A stretch of DNA of 64,000 nt, taken from contig RPFO01000188.1 in NCBI GenBank assembly GCA_009746045.1, positions 2,658,874 through 2,722,873 on the forward strand. The letters run 5' to 3'. This stretch comes from Mesostigma viride. Lineage: Eukaryota; Streptophyta; Mesostigmatophyceae; Mesostigmatales; Mesostigmataceae. A program made the translations under genes and the position numbers. This document shows positions 10,802 to 20,967 of the stretch, piece by piece. Positions within the stretch are counted from its first letter, which is position 1; each line of letters begins with the position of its first letter. The notes beneath the pieces are model-generated. The model was not told where the DNA came from. It saw only the letters and a list, made by a program, of their open reading frames with translations, and did no database searches.

Positions 10802-12881
10802 CCCTTCAACTGTCAAAACTCGAACCACGAGAACGGACTGAGTTTGGGTATCTTTGTGCGCCTGAGAGTAACTAGCCAAATAACATTTTCTGGCCCACCC
10901 TTGGAACCAAGCATGCTTTTATATCAAATAATGTTTGGGAAATTTGGTTGGTCACATATCCATGCCCTACACCTGCTAAAAATAGCACCCCCCTCAGGGG
11001 GGTACAGTGCACATGGGGTTGGAGACATATATAATGCATTATCGACCATTTACACAAATCAGTTGGCCCTGGCCTTTTAAAGGCAGGTTATTATAATCAT
11101 AGACATGCCATCAATGCATTCACAACATGAAATGTCACAAAACTGTGGACGCTAGCAACAAAATGGCCAAAGCCAGCTGGCACCGTTATAACGGTGCCAG
11201 CTGGCAGGGGTATAAATGGTAGCATAACAACACAAAACTTTATTCCAATTGGCATGAAACAACAAGGGATGCCCAATTGGGCATCATGCACCATACCCAG
11301 GTGATAAAACAAGAGACCATGCCATATAGCACATGCCAACATGCCGCAAGGGGCCAAAATGGCACTAGCGCGCGCGTGCAGTATACATAGCGCAAGACTA
11401 GCCAAGGGTGTAGCTAACTGTCAATTGGGCTACCTGGCTATGTGCCAAACTACGGATTGCGCCTCTGGGTGCGCAGATCCTGCCTCCTACAAGGCCCTGT
11501 CAGCTGGGTGCCAGCTGCCAACGTGCGGGTCGTGCGGCCATTGGCCTCAGCCCATGCGCGGCCAGCCGGGCTGCGGGCTGACAAGGGCTGCATGGCACGC
11601 TGGCGGCGGGCGTCGTCGTCGTCGAGGCCAGCCACTGGCCCAGCGTGGAAGCTGAGATAAGCCAGCATATAAGACACAAGACCATGCTAAAAAATAGGTG
11701 AAAGGCTCATTAATCAAGGCCTCAAGCGCGCGTCAAAGGGGTGGCAAGGAGCTACATCACTAACCCACCCGATGAATGACAAAACACCTCCACGTTCTTT
11801 GCAACAATAAAGAAAACAAAATGAACAAGTTGGTAATGCTTCCATGCAAACAGGTATTGGGTATCTCCATGTTTGTCACATGCAATGGATGCAAAATCAG
11901 AAGGTGGGCGTTGGCCAGCAAAACAAGAAGCCATGCCTAAAACTGGTCAGAAAAGAACTTGTCTCGGGCTGTTTAAGCCAGGAAAAGCATTGGGTAATCA
12001 CCTTTACCATATTACTAACCAATACCAACCGTTATCACGCTATTTCCGTTGCAGCCTCAGCTAACAGCGACCAAACATGGTCCAAAATCTGCTTGACCTG
12101 ATGGTATTCCACAACTATGACAAGCCGATGCGTAGAGGGAGCAAAACAACAAAATGACAATCACAAGCCCTCGATTATAACCCTGATATTAGTTATAAAC
12201 GGTAATACAACCATATACGGTTAACGGAACACGCTAGGAGGCTAGAACGTACCAGGTCGGAACAACAGATTACCTTTCCTGCGGGAGCCAGCACGCCCGA
12301 TTCATGGACGTAGCCTAGAGCCTTTCCTGGCTGCCAATTCTAGCAAATCTGGTTGGGAACAACGTCAAAGGTTTATCCATGCGCAAATACCTCGAAAATT
12401 TCCGCCTAGCAACATGCAGCACTCGCACTGTCACCGCCTGGCCGCTGACATGATTTGCTGCGCCGACCAGCACCCCGATGACCCATCTACGCATCTTCAA
12501 ACGTTCCATGGCTGGGGATAAAAAGTTTTTAGGACTTGAAAATCATGCCTACAAAATTTGAGTCCATTATGTCAAGCCATTCTCTCGTACCAGTCAGTTG
12601 CGTGCACCGCCATAGCCGTGCGCGTCAATATTTTTCATGCACGTCGGTCCCGTTGGACCATGGTACCCCCCTAACTTTGCTCAAGCATATCTCCCTGGCC
12701 AGGTGTCCAAAATACGGTCTGAATAGCGCCAGGCATAGCTTACGTCTAGATCTTTCGATCCCCCCAGGTTTGACCGTTAAATTATTATTGGCGCGGCGCC
12801 TGGTTCTGCCACAAACTCAGTCCGTTAGAGTGGCGCGAGTTCAACTGGCGCCACGAAAACGGACTCAGTACAGTTTAAGGG
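10802..12881. mobile_element. piggyBac-like non-autonomous element
   Basis: The element is flanked on both sides by TTAA (10,798-10,801 and 12,882-12,885), the fixed target of piggyBac transposons. It begins CCCTTCAACTGT and ends ACAGTTTAAGGG: 12-bp terminal inverted repeats with one mismatch, starting with the CCC typical of that superfamily. A 19-bp near-identical subterminal direct repeat (CCACGAGAACGGACTGAGT at 10,825; the same with two changes at 12,851) lies near each end. No transposase ORF is present in the 2,080 bp, so it would need an enzyme supplied in trans. A diverged relative of its interior lies at about 57,700-59,320. Confidence 0.65.
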
Positions 12882-13571
12882 TTAATTAACCGTCCCTCGA
12901 GCATGACCAGACTTACAAGCATGTGTTCATAGCAATAATGATGATGGCACTAAAATGCGTAGCCAGCATTTTCTATGTTTCTCCCAGGTTAGAGTGTAAG
13001 GTTTAACATGCCAACCAAGCTAATCAACACAGCAACACCTCCTTTAAGGGGAGCCGGAGGGTCCCATAGAAATATATCAAAACTTACCCCCCCTAATAAC
13101 TACAGAACTGCAACTGACAACCACTGAATGATGTTTGGGGACCATAAACATGATGTTTGGGCATGCATACCACCACTTGTTGGGGGTACTACCCCCAGCC
13201 ATACACCGGCTACGAGCTAAAAATAGAAAAAACCCCCCTCCGGGGCACATCTTGCCCAGAACAGTGGGAGAACCAGTTGCATGAAAAAAGTAATACCCAT
13301 ATAAAAATGTCATGGGACATTGTTTCTACCTAATTGGATCAACAAAATCAGCACATCCCATTGAGTTATTAATTTTTGGGCCAAAAATACGCTTTTTTAG
13401 GCGGGGCGCCCCCATACACACTCATAACACATCAGTTAGGCCTAAAAAGTAATAGTCAAATTCTGTCATGACCATAGAAGGCACTGTCAAAGTTTGGTGG
13501 CATTCTGAGCTCAGCTGTAGCAGTTATTAATTTTGGCAGATGGCCACCTAGTGGCGCCAAACATGTCAAGT
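12882..13571. other. Non-coding flank of the transposase
   Basis: No gene is supported. The region lies between the TTAA element and the stop of the Mutator-type transposase and may hold the 3' region and terminal repeat of that element. I could not identify a matching inverted repeat on the other side near 16,400. Confidence 0.3.
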
Positions 13572-15966
13572 TTAGGACTCCTCATCACTATCACTATCAC
13601 CCGTCACGCATGTGGGGCAAAACCAGCTCCCCTCGGGCACAGCATTCAGGGGGGGTCCATGCACTTCAAATGTAGCCCCTGGTCACACTTCCTGCCCTCA
13701 CGCTCACCATCACACAACACTATTGGGTTCGCGGCCGGGGAGTTGGTTTTACAGCACACAAGGCAGGGAGTGTCATCCCACTCCTCCTCCTCCCCCTCCT
13801 CCCCCTCACCCTCACCCTCGCTGTCACTGTTGGCGATTGGGGACACACCCCCATATGCCACCCCCTTCTCATAGGTGCACTTGTCCTTTTGCTTGTCGGC
13901 CCACTGCAGGCCCTTAGCTAGCATCTCCTTCTTCTTCTCTGCCAGCTTGAACTCCACCGTCTTCTTCTTGGCTTGCTGCAGCTTCCTATCCCGTGCCAGG
14001 GCCGCCAGCTGCAGCAGCAGGGAGGGTTGAAACACAATGCCGAGAAGGCCAGCAAGGCGGACCCACCAGTCATCCCCAAACTGCGCCCGCAAGATGCCAA
14101 TAGCCATGGAAGCAGGGTATAGCAAACCAGGAAAGCCACCCTTGCCACGTGGGGTGGACGCCACCTGAACTGAGTGCACCCACTCATTCAAGTTGCTGCT
14201 GCCCTCATGGCAGCAGCCCTGCAATATCTCCTCGGTAGTCTTGCGCTCCCACACCTTCTTCACAATGGCCAGCACATCCACTGTCCGCCCCCTCACAATC
14301 ACCTCCCTCGCCATCCCAGGCTTGCCCTCACACCACTGCACCTCCGTGACCACCCCATCCTTCAGTTGGTGGTTGGGCCAATTGGGGCAATCATCGTGGT
14401 CGCCAAAGTAATGCTGCAATGCATTGCTCATAGCGCCCACAAGGTGGCGCGGCCCCATGTGCCAGTTTGCCCTGATGCATGCGCGGTAACCATAGGTCAT
14501 GCTAGTGAGCTGCTGAGGGGTGAGCACATTCCTGACACCTTTCAGGTGGTCCTTCTTGGCTCGAAGCAGTGCAGCATACAAGGTGCCAGAGAGGTGGTTG
14601 AGGTCATTCAACTTCTTGGGGATGTGCTTGCTAGCCTTTAGTGCATCAGACTGCTGCACACGCGCGAACCACGTGGTGTCCCCATCACTCACAACCGTGG
14701 CAGCATACAAACGCTGCTCTTGGGGCTTGTCTGCAACCACTTTCTCACCAGGGGCCCCTACTGCTGCATGCATCACCATGCCCGTGCGCACCCCTGCCTG
14801 TAAGGACTGCAGCTCCTCCAGCATATACACTGCCCCCTCCCCCTCCATGCTCCTGCTGCTGCCCTCCGTGTTATTCCAGCAGTTGTCATGTGGGGCTACA
14901 GGAATGCCTGCGCGCTTGGCTGCTGCACACTTGGGACAGAATTTGGAGCTAATATGGTGTGCGATTACCAGCTTGGTGCCTGCGTGGATTAGGCACTGCT
15001 GGCCCCACAAGGAGTGGAACCCCCTAGTCAGCCATGACCCGTCTATGGAGGTGTCACAACCCTGCCTCCCCTTTGCATCCACACGGTGCTTCCCCTTCTC
15101 TTGCTCATACAGCCTGGCCTGCTCCCTGTTCTGCACGATGACCCGCTTGAGTTCAAGGATAACCTCTGATGCCACTTGCATCACATCCCGCCCCCATTTC
15201 CCCTTGCCCACGAAAGGGAACTCCACCCCAAGAACGTGGCTACCCGCATGAGCGTGGGGCGTGGGACAGCAAAGAAAACAGCGGACGCAGCCCACAAAGT
15301 GGCCATGGGGTTGCGTGCAGCCTGCCTTAGCTGTGCCACGGGTGCGTTGATAGCAACAGTGTGGCGGTATGGTGCACCCTCGCTGCCCTTGCAGAAGCGG
15401 TTTTGACAGGCCACAAGAATGCAGGGTGGATCCCCGGGACGCTGGACAGGTTGCTTGAACATTTTGCAGGTGAGCTTGTGACAACGAGGGCAAGCTTGGG
15501 CTGCCACAATACCTGCCAAGACAGCAACATCGATGATCAAACGAGGCGTGCCGAATTCCTCGCCTTGGGCAGGGTCCAGGCCGACGTCGGTCTTGCGAAG
15601 TTTCCCATTACTGCCGCGCTCCAGGGGCGAAAATGACAGCCGCATCTGCGGCCCAGACTTGCGCTTTGCGGGATGTTTTTTCGGGGTGACTGCTTCCGCG
15701 CTTGCTGAACCGCTGGCGGGCTTCCGTGGCGCATTGGGCAGTTGCGTAGCTATGGAGTCCGCCGTAACGCTGGGCTTCGCAACCGCTTTATGTTGCTGCT
15801 TAATGCGACGTCCTGGCCCTCTGTTCGCCAAATTCACTGCGCCCGGCGGTCTGCCCCGTCCCCTAGCCGCTGGCGCTGACGCGGCTATCCGCGCTGCCAG
15901 GCTGCCACCACTTGTGCTCGTCCACCTCTGTTTAGCCGCTGCCACTCTTGCTGTTGGTCGCACCAT
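13572..15966 (-). CDS. Mutator-type transposase with C-terminal PHD finger (two frameshifts)
   Basis: The frame starts at ATG 15,966 with a basic, low-complexity N terminus (MVRPTARVAAAKQRW). A Cys-rich zinc-ribbon-like segment (CPRCHKLTC then CQNRFC) follows. A one-base shift in a G run at about 15,226-15,229 moves into the main frame. That frame has DTSIDGSWLTRGFHSLWG near 15,040 and CPKC about 30 residues later; this resembles the SVDG-W-RG-SS-G box of Mutator-type transposases, where the Asp is catalytic. SDGDTTWF lies near 14,680. Then come a Lys-rich helix, an acidic run and a PHD-type C-x2-C finger from about 13,780. A seven-base C run at 13,649-13,655 causes a premature stop; one more base would keep the frame to 13,572 and complete the finger with W-F-C-P-T-C. 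Family assignment is from motif memory. Confidence 0.6.
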
Positions 15967-16010
15967 TTCCTCCCTAAACTACGCCCCCCCTAAAATCTGG
16001 CCCAAACGAT

Positions 16011-16357
16011 CTATCTGTCGACGGTCGGAATGAAGCCGGTATATGGCTTCTTATCATTCGGAAAACGATATTTAATTATAGTTTCTACTTCCTTCGGCAG
16101 TTCCTTGGCCGCACCCTCATCGTGCCAGCCCATTTTAGCCGCAAAATGGCGATAGGCGGCATGGCGCATCACGTTGTTGGGGGCCTTTTCGGATTTCGGA
16201 GGTGTATGGTCTTCGGCAGCTGCCCCGGCCTCAAAAAGTAATTTCCGCGACAATATGAAATCCAAATCTTTTCTGGGCATTCGAACGAGACTTGCCATGC
16301 TTTTAAACGCCGCAAAGCCTCCGTTTCAAGTCTGGCATCTCGTCTGGTAGCCGCCAT
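16011..16357 (-). CDS. Small accessory ORF beside the transposase
   Basis: About 115 codons read from ATG 16,357 (MAATRRDARLETEALRRLK), shift by one base in an A run near 16,301-16,304, and continue through MPRKDLDFILSRKLL to a stop at 16,011. The C terminus AAYRHFAAKMGWHDEG, LPKEVETII, YRFPNDKKPYTGF follows the Y-R-F, LP-V-I, FP-YTGF pattern I associate with P2X7-tail-like proteins found with transposons; this is a weak resemblance. It lies 44 bp upstream of the transposase start on the same strand, so it may be a second gene or an upstream exon of the same element. No membrane segment is visible. Confidence 0.4.
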
Positions 16358-16594
16358 GGCTCGTCCGGAAATATTGCATTTTCACTCACGCACGCAATTT
16401 AGGTCGTGGGTACTGGCGGGAATTTTTCGGCGCCAAAATATTCGCGCCGGGACCGGTCCCCTTAACTGCCCTACCTGAGATCGGCAACAAACTGGAACTA
16501 TGGAGGGCAAGGAACCAAGGAGATCATGGCATACATGCAAAGCTAGCTTGCATGCAGTCAACCAAGTGGGCTAGTCAAGTGGGCCAGTCAAGTA
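16358..16594. other. Upstream region of the transposase element
   Basis: This GC-rich stretch contains CGGCGCCAAAATATTCGCGC, reminiscent of E2F-type sites, near 16,430. It is probably promoter or terminal sequence of the transposon, but no clear terminal repeat was found. Confidence 0.25.
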
Positions 16595-17640
16595 GGCTAG
16601 GCTCCGTTCGCTCAAAACCAGTACTGGCACTCGAAGCCGGACCTGGGCGAGCACCGCAAGCGAATGCTCTAGCTTCAAGGTCCTCGTCCTCACAGTGCTT
16701 ACGTATGCCGCCGAGGCATGGACACGGACGGACACGCTGGCCGCCAGGCTGGACAGCACGGTTTACAGGATGCTGGCGACAGGTCCTCAGTGAATGTAGG
16801 GTTTTCAACTCATAGGTCATTAGAGTCTTTGTATCAGGCAGTATGCCTCGCATTTCGGACGAGATTAGGCAGCGTAGGCTGGCGTTCGTAGGACAGTCTT
16901 GCTCGCACCAGTCAGGTAGACACCGCCCTTGGCCGGTCTGGTCGCCCCCCGGCGGCTTGGCCAATTCCAGGGCGGCGTATGATCAGTCCTGACCTGGCCT
17001 GGCCCCAAGGACATTTCTAGAAAGCTGGGTAAACCTGCCATGAACTACACTGACAGCTGTTGCTGGCCGACCTAGTGGTCCCAGCTCAGTTTGAACACCG
17101 CATTTACTCCCTCCGAGATTCGGCAGCGTAGGATAGCATTTGTAGGACATCTTGCTCGCACCAGTCCTAGGTAGATACCACCCTTGGTCTGGCCGGCCCC
17201 CAGCGGCTTGGCCAACCAGGGCGGCACATCCTGACCTGGCCTGGCCCCAAGGACATTCCTAGAAAGATACGTAAACCTGCCATGAACTACATCCAGATGT
17301 TCTGGCCGACCATTGAAGTGGTCCCAGCACAGTTTGAATACCGCATTCACTCCCTCTCTCTTCTTAATTGACTGCTATGCAGTACAAGAAGAGGTGGCCG
17401 AGAAGATTGTCCAGGCTCACACGCCAGCCCCTGTGGGCAAGGGCCCCCCCCCCAAGCGGAAAGGGTGTTTTGCTGAGTAGTGTTACTAGGAGTAGTTAGG
17501 ATTTTTCTAGACTAGATAGCTTAGAGTTAGCTTAGTTTGATTCCGCGGCTTGCCCACCTCCACCCATCCAGCAAGGAATATGTGCTACATGATCTCGACC
17601 CAACGGAGTCATGTTATAATATAGTTTTTCTAAATTTAGA
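16595..17640 (+). pseudogene. Decayed LINE ORF2 C terminus with 3' end
   Basis: From 16,600 the sequence follows the 53,690-54,420 part of the better LINE copy (GAGCACCGCAAGCG, then CTCGTCCTCAC), heavily mutated. A segment of about 260 bp is tandemly duplicated (about 16,850-17,100 and 17,115-17,360; both contain CTTGCTCGCACCAGTC). The ORF2 stop region is at about 17,480, followed by a 3' untranslated region and the family hairpin CAAC loop near 17,600. No intact frame remains. Confidence 0.65.
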
Positions 17641-17930
17641 TTCACTCCCTCTCTCTTGCTTGGACTGCTATGCAGAACAAGGAGAGGTGGCAGAGGATTG
17701 TCCAGGCTCACACGCCAGCCCCTGTGGGCAAGCCCCCTCCCCCCAAGAGGAAGGGGCGCTTTGCTAAGTAGAGTAGTTAGGGTTTTCTAGATTAGATTAG
17801 CTTAGAGGTAGCTTAGTTCGGTTCCGCGGCTTCGCCCACCACCATCCATCCAGCAAGGAATATGTGCTACATGATCTCCCAACGGAGTCATGTTATAATT
17901 TGATAATTTAATTCTTTTTTTGGCAGTCAA
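17641..17930 (+). mobile_element. Second LINE 3' end, in tandem
   Basis: This stretch repeats the preceding 17,340-17,640 segment: the last ORF2 codons, stop, 3' untranslated region and hairpin (CTCC-CAAC-GGAG at about 17,877), then an AT-rich tail. Two 3' ends in direct tandem suggest repeated insertion at one site or template jumping by the reverse transcriptase. Confidence 0.6.
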
Positions 17931-18041
17931 TTACCATGGTTGGCTCAGCACATTGCAGTCTTTTCACATCATCATATCAAGGGAAAGCTCACATAAACCA
18001 ATGGTGGCAGCTATCTACATGCAGTCACTCACAAATGCAAT

Positions 18042-19222
18042 ATCAAGGAGACAACCAGCGCAGGCCAGAAATCGGGAGAATCCGGACCGATGGTAGCTCG
18101 AGCCTGCCGTTATCGTGTCTGCGTGTTCGAGTCGTTCAGGATGATGAATATGAATGGTGATGGAAATGTGTAGCCGTTGTGCATTGAAATTATGGCTGGC
18201 GTACGTGTAGAGAGACTAGATGACCTAGACGGTGGGGCCATATCTCCAACATGATCGTCAATAAAACACTTCCTCCCCTGCACGATAAAATGGAAAGAAA
18301 CCATGGCGGCCGTCCAGCGCAGGAGCGCTGTGATGCCGCTGCGAAGAGAGGGTGCGTCACTCTCACACAACAAGACGGCGTCCATACGTCAAAGACTATG
18401 ACCGAGGCATTATGCTCCGTCAAGCAAGTCCGGTGTTTTTTGCAACGTGGCCCACATCTGTTCGGTGCGGCCCCTTGGCACACAAGCTCTACAAACAGGT
18501 CGTGGACCGGCTGGATCGCGTCGTATCAGGGAGACAACGAGCGCAGGCCAGAAATCGGGAGAATCCGGACCATGGTAGCTCGAGCCTGCCGTCATCTTGT
18601 CCGCGTTCTCCATTCTCCGCACATCTGAACCCTGTGATGCCAGATCTCCTTTGCGGCCGTTCCGAGCTTGGCACTGGATTCGTTGTCCACACCGCCGCGT
18701 CGCTGCAGCAACATGATGTTTTCTGGCATATGTACGCGGGCTTTTGGTTCCCGCCACACATTTGAAAGCGCGGTCCTCCGGATTGTCGCCTTTGCACCGT
18801 GTGCAGTTCTTGGCCGGACGTTTGGAAACATGGCATGGCTAACGTGATGACTGACTAGCTAGACCTTTTCAGTGGTTTTCCAAATGCGGGTATTTCCTCG
18901 TAGATGGTGGGAGATCGCAGCAATGGTGCTCACCACTAGACACTCACGGCCAGTTAGGCTCGAAACACACGCCCTGATCAAGCAAGCTGTTTCCGGCCCC
19001 ACCGTCTAGGAAATCTAGTCGCTCTACACGTAAGCCACCCATAATTTCAATGCACAAGGCTACACATTTCCATCTCCATTCATCTGGCCTGCGCTGGTTG
19101 TCTTCTTGATACTCATCATCCTGAACGACTAGAAAACACGGACAAGATAACAGCAGGCTCGAGCTTACCATGGTCCGGATTCTCCCGATTTCTGGCCTGC
19201 GCTGGTTGTCTCCTTGATATGC
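18042..19222. mobile_element. Foldback element with ~200-bp inverted arms
   Basis: The left arm (18,042-18,244, plus) and right arm (18,985-19,222, minus) are inverted copies sharing TATCAAGGAGACAACCAGCG at the outer ends. A third partial copy lies inside at 18,525-18,620 (plus). The right arm has an internal partial duplication of its outer end. TGCA occurs just outside both ends and could be the target duplication. No transposase is visible. Short relatives are at 8,275 and 51,825. Confidence 0.6.
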
Positions 19223-19861
19223 ACAACATCCTTGCCAGAACACGTTTTATGAAATGCCTTAAACCTTTCCGAGAAGCTATAGGCTTCGACTGAAGCGGCC
19301 CTGACCGCGACGTCAAAGAAAACAATCTAAAGCTGCCAGGTATTCGACAACACCACGGCGCAAGCGACGGCGAGCTAGCTGGCAGAAACTGCCCAAAGAA
19401 CGCAAAAAACTTCGAACGATGACCTCATAGAAGACAGAACTGATAGCACATAACATTCGCGACAAATCTATACCTTGCGCTAGCAGATCCCTCGCCCAGG
19501 CGCGCAACAACGGCCGTTCTTCCGTGGAAGGTTCCGACATGCACTGCGCAGGCCTGAAGAATTACTTACCGAGAATGGCAAAAAATGTAGCAAAAAGCAC
19601 CAGTTCGGTTTAGAATTCAATGCTACCGATATTAATGCATCCTTCACAATAAAAAAGCCCCCCAAAACTGCGAATTTACTGCCGCTATCACGAGTTCCAT
19701 TTTATTCCGCGCAACAAAAAAATGCAGATTGCCCCCCATGCCGATGGCAGTAAAAGAAAGCAGCGATAGTGTAAACCAGCTACTTTATTCTGATTTTCTG
19801 ATTTGGCACGCCGCAAAGGTGAAAACCATTTGCGTTCAGTGCCGGTCCGCGGAAAACGCGA

Positions 19862-19975
19862 TCTGCAAATGAATCCAGGCCGGAATCGAACTGGGGACCT
19901 CTCGCACCAACTTTTGCTGACTATAGGACGGACGTCTCCTGATCCTAAGGCATCGCCAACTGACTTTATAGCCAC
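19862..19975 (-). other. tRNA-like sequence (pseudogene or SINE head)
   Basis: On the minus strand the stretch begins GGCTATAAAGTCAGTTGGC (A-box-like) and reaches AGTTCGATTCC (B-box-like). The T-stem has two mismatches, no clear acceptor stem forms and the anticodon arm is short. It is more likely a tRNA pseudogene or tRNA-derived SINE promoter than a functional tRNA. Confidence 0.3.
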
Positions 19976-20312
19976 AACCCGACATCATTAAGCATCAACA
20001 TTCGAGCATTTTTTTTGCATTTCTCTAGCCCTACATTGCTAGTTTCGCCTAAACGCAGCCCCCACGGCCACTTCCGCAAGGGGTGCGCGCACCGTGCACC
20101 CACTTTTCACGGTATAGCCGGTACCGCGAATTTTTTCGCGCGGAAAATTTTCACCGCGCCACGTGCCCTTAACTCAAGTCGATTTCATTTCAAACCAAAG
20201 ATGTGGAAGCCAGTGCCACCTACAACATTTGTCTTAGGCTGTGCGACGCCAGCGGGCCAGCAGTGGGCCGAACCTCTAGCGCCGCAACCCCTACGTGATA
20301 TTAGCCGTAGAT

Positions 20313-20317
20313 TTACA
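20313..20317 (-). terminator. Possible TGTAA poly(A) signal
   Basis: TGTAA on the minus strand, about 350 nt past the stop codon of the giant gene, matches the chlorophyte polyadenylation signal. The 5-bp motif is common by chance. Confidence 0.25.
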
Positions 20318-20668
20318 CATGGTATTCCCTAGTCTGTCATCCCGGTACCTGGTAGTCCCTGGTACAGACCAATAAACACACCAAACCGAAAGCAAAGCCA
20401 CGGGTACATGGGCCGACTGTTGGAATAACTCGGCCAAGTCCCCGAATCTAACATAATAGCTATCAAAAGTCTCAAACAATATCAAAATGACTTTCGACTG
20501 ACCAAACTAATTTATTTTAGGAATTGTTTTACGCCCAAACAAGGGTTAGGGCTGTAACACACAACTAGAAAATGATCAGATAGTTCAGAAATTAGTAAGT
20601 GGGAATGCCACGAACTTTGTCCATGAAAAAAAAAAAAACGCCACCCCAAAAGGCAAGCACAGTGGCCT

Positions 20669-20967
20669 TCAAGGAGATGCGGCAACTGGGTGCAGTTGGA
20701 TCCTGTTCCCATCCACCTCCTTGCCAGCTGGCATGCTCGTTGCCCGGCGCAGCAAGTATATCACCAGCGCAATGTTTACGAAGACAAGCGCTGTAAGGAT
20801 ACAAAAGCCGATGATGACGCCGTTTCGCAGTGCAACTGAGTCGACGCCATCCCCACGCTCGACATAGATCACTTGCGTTGGCGTGTCAATTGGTGGTGGC
20901 GATGGCGGTGGCGGTGGTGGTGGCGGCAGCGGACTGGCAGAAACGTTCTCACCCGGAAGGCCCGTGC
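20669..20967 (-). CDS. Giant gene: last exon (Pro-rich linker, TM helix, tail)
   Basis: The acceptor TTTACAG lies at 20,968 and the exon joins the preceding one in phase (Q-G-T-G-L-P). It encodes SPLPPPPPPPPSPPP, a linker of the hydroxyproline-rich type seen in algal wall proteins. Then VIYVERGDGVDSVALRN leads into a single hydrophobic helix (GVIIGFCILTALVFVN and onward, about 24 residues), LLRR as stop-transfer, and a short cytosolic tail ending in HPVAASP. The exon is 299 nt: two bases completing a codon plus 99 codons including TGA. This places the modules outside the cell and the C terminus inside. Confidence 0.8.

Larger units (their letters stand above)
19223..20668. other. Downstream region of the giant gene
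   Basis: No protein gene is supported. It holds a tRNA-like sequence at 19,862-19,975 and a poly(A)-type signal at 20,313-20,317 on the minus strand. An AT-rich, palindromic GCGCGGAAAATTTT patch lies near 20,140. Confidence 0.35.
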
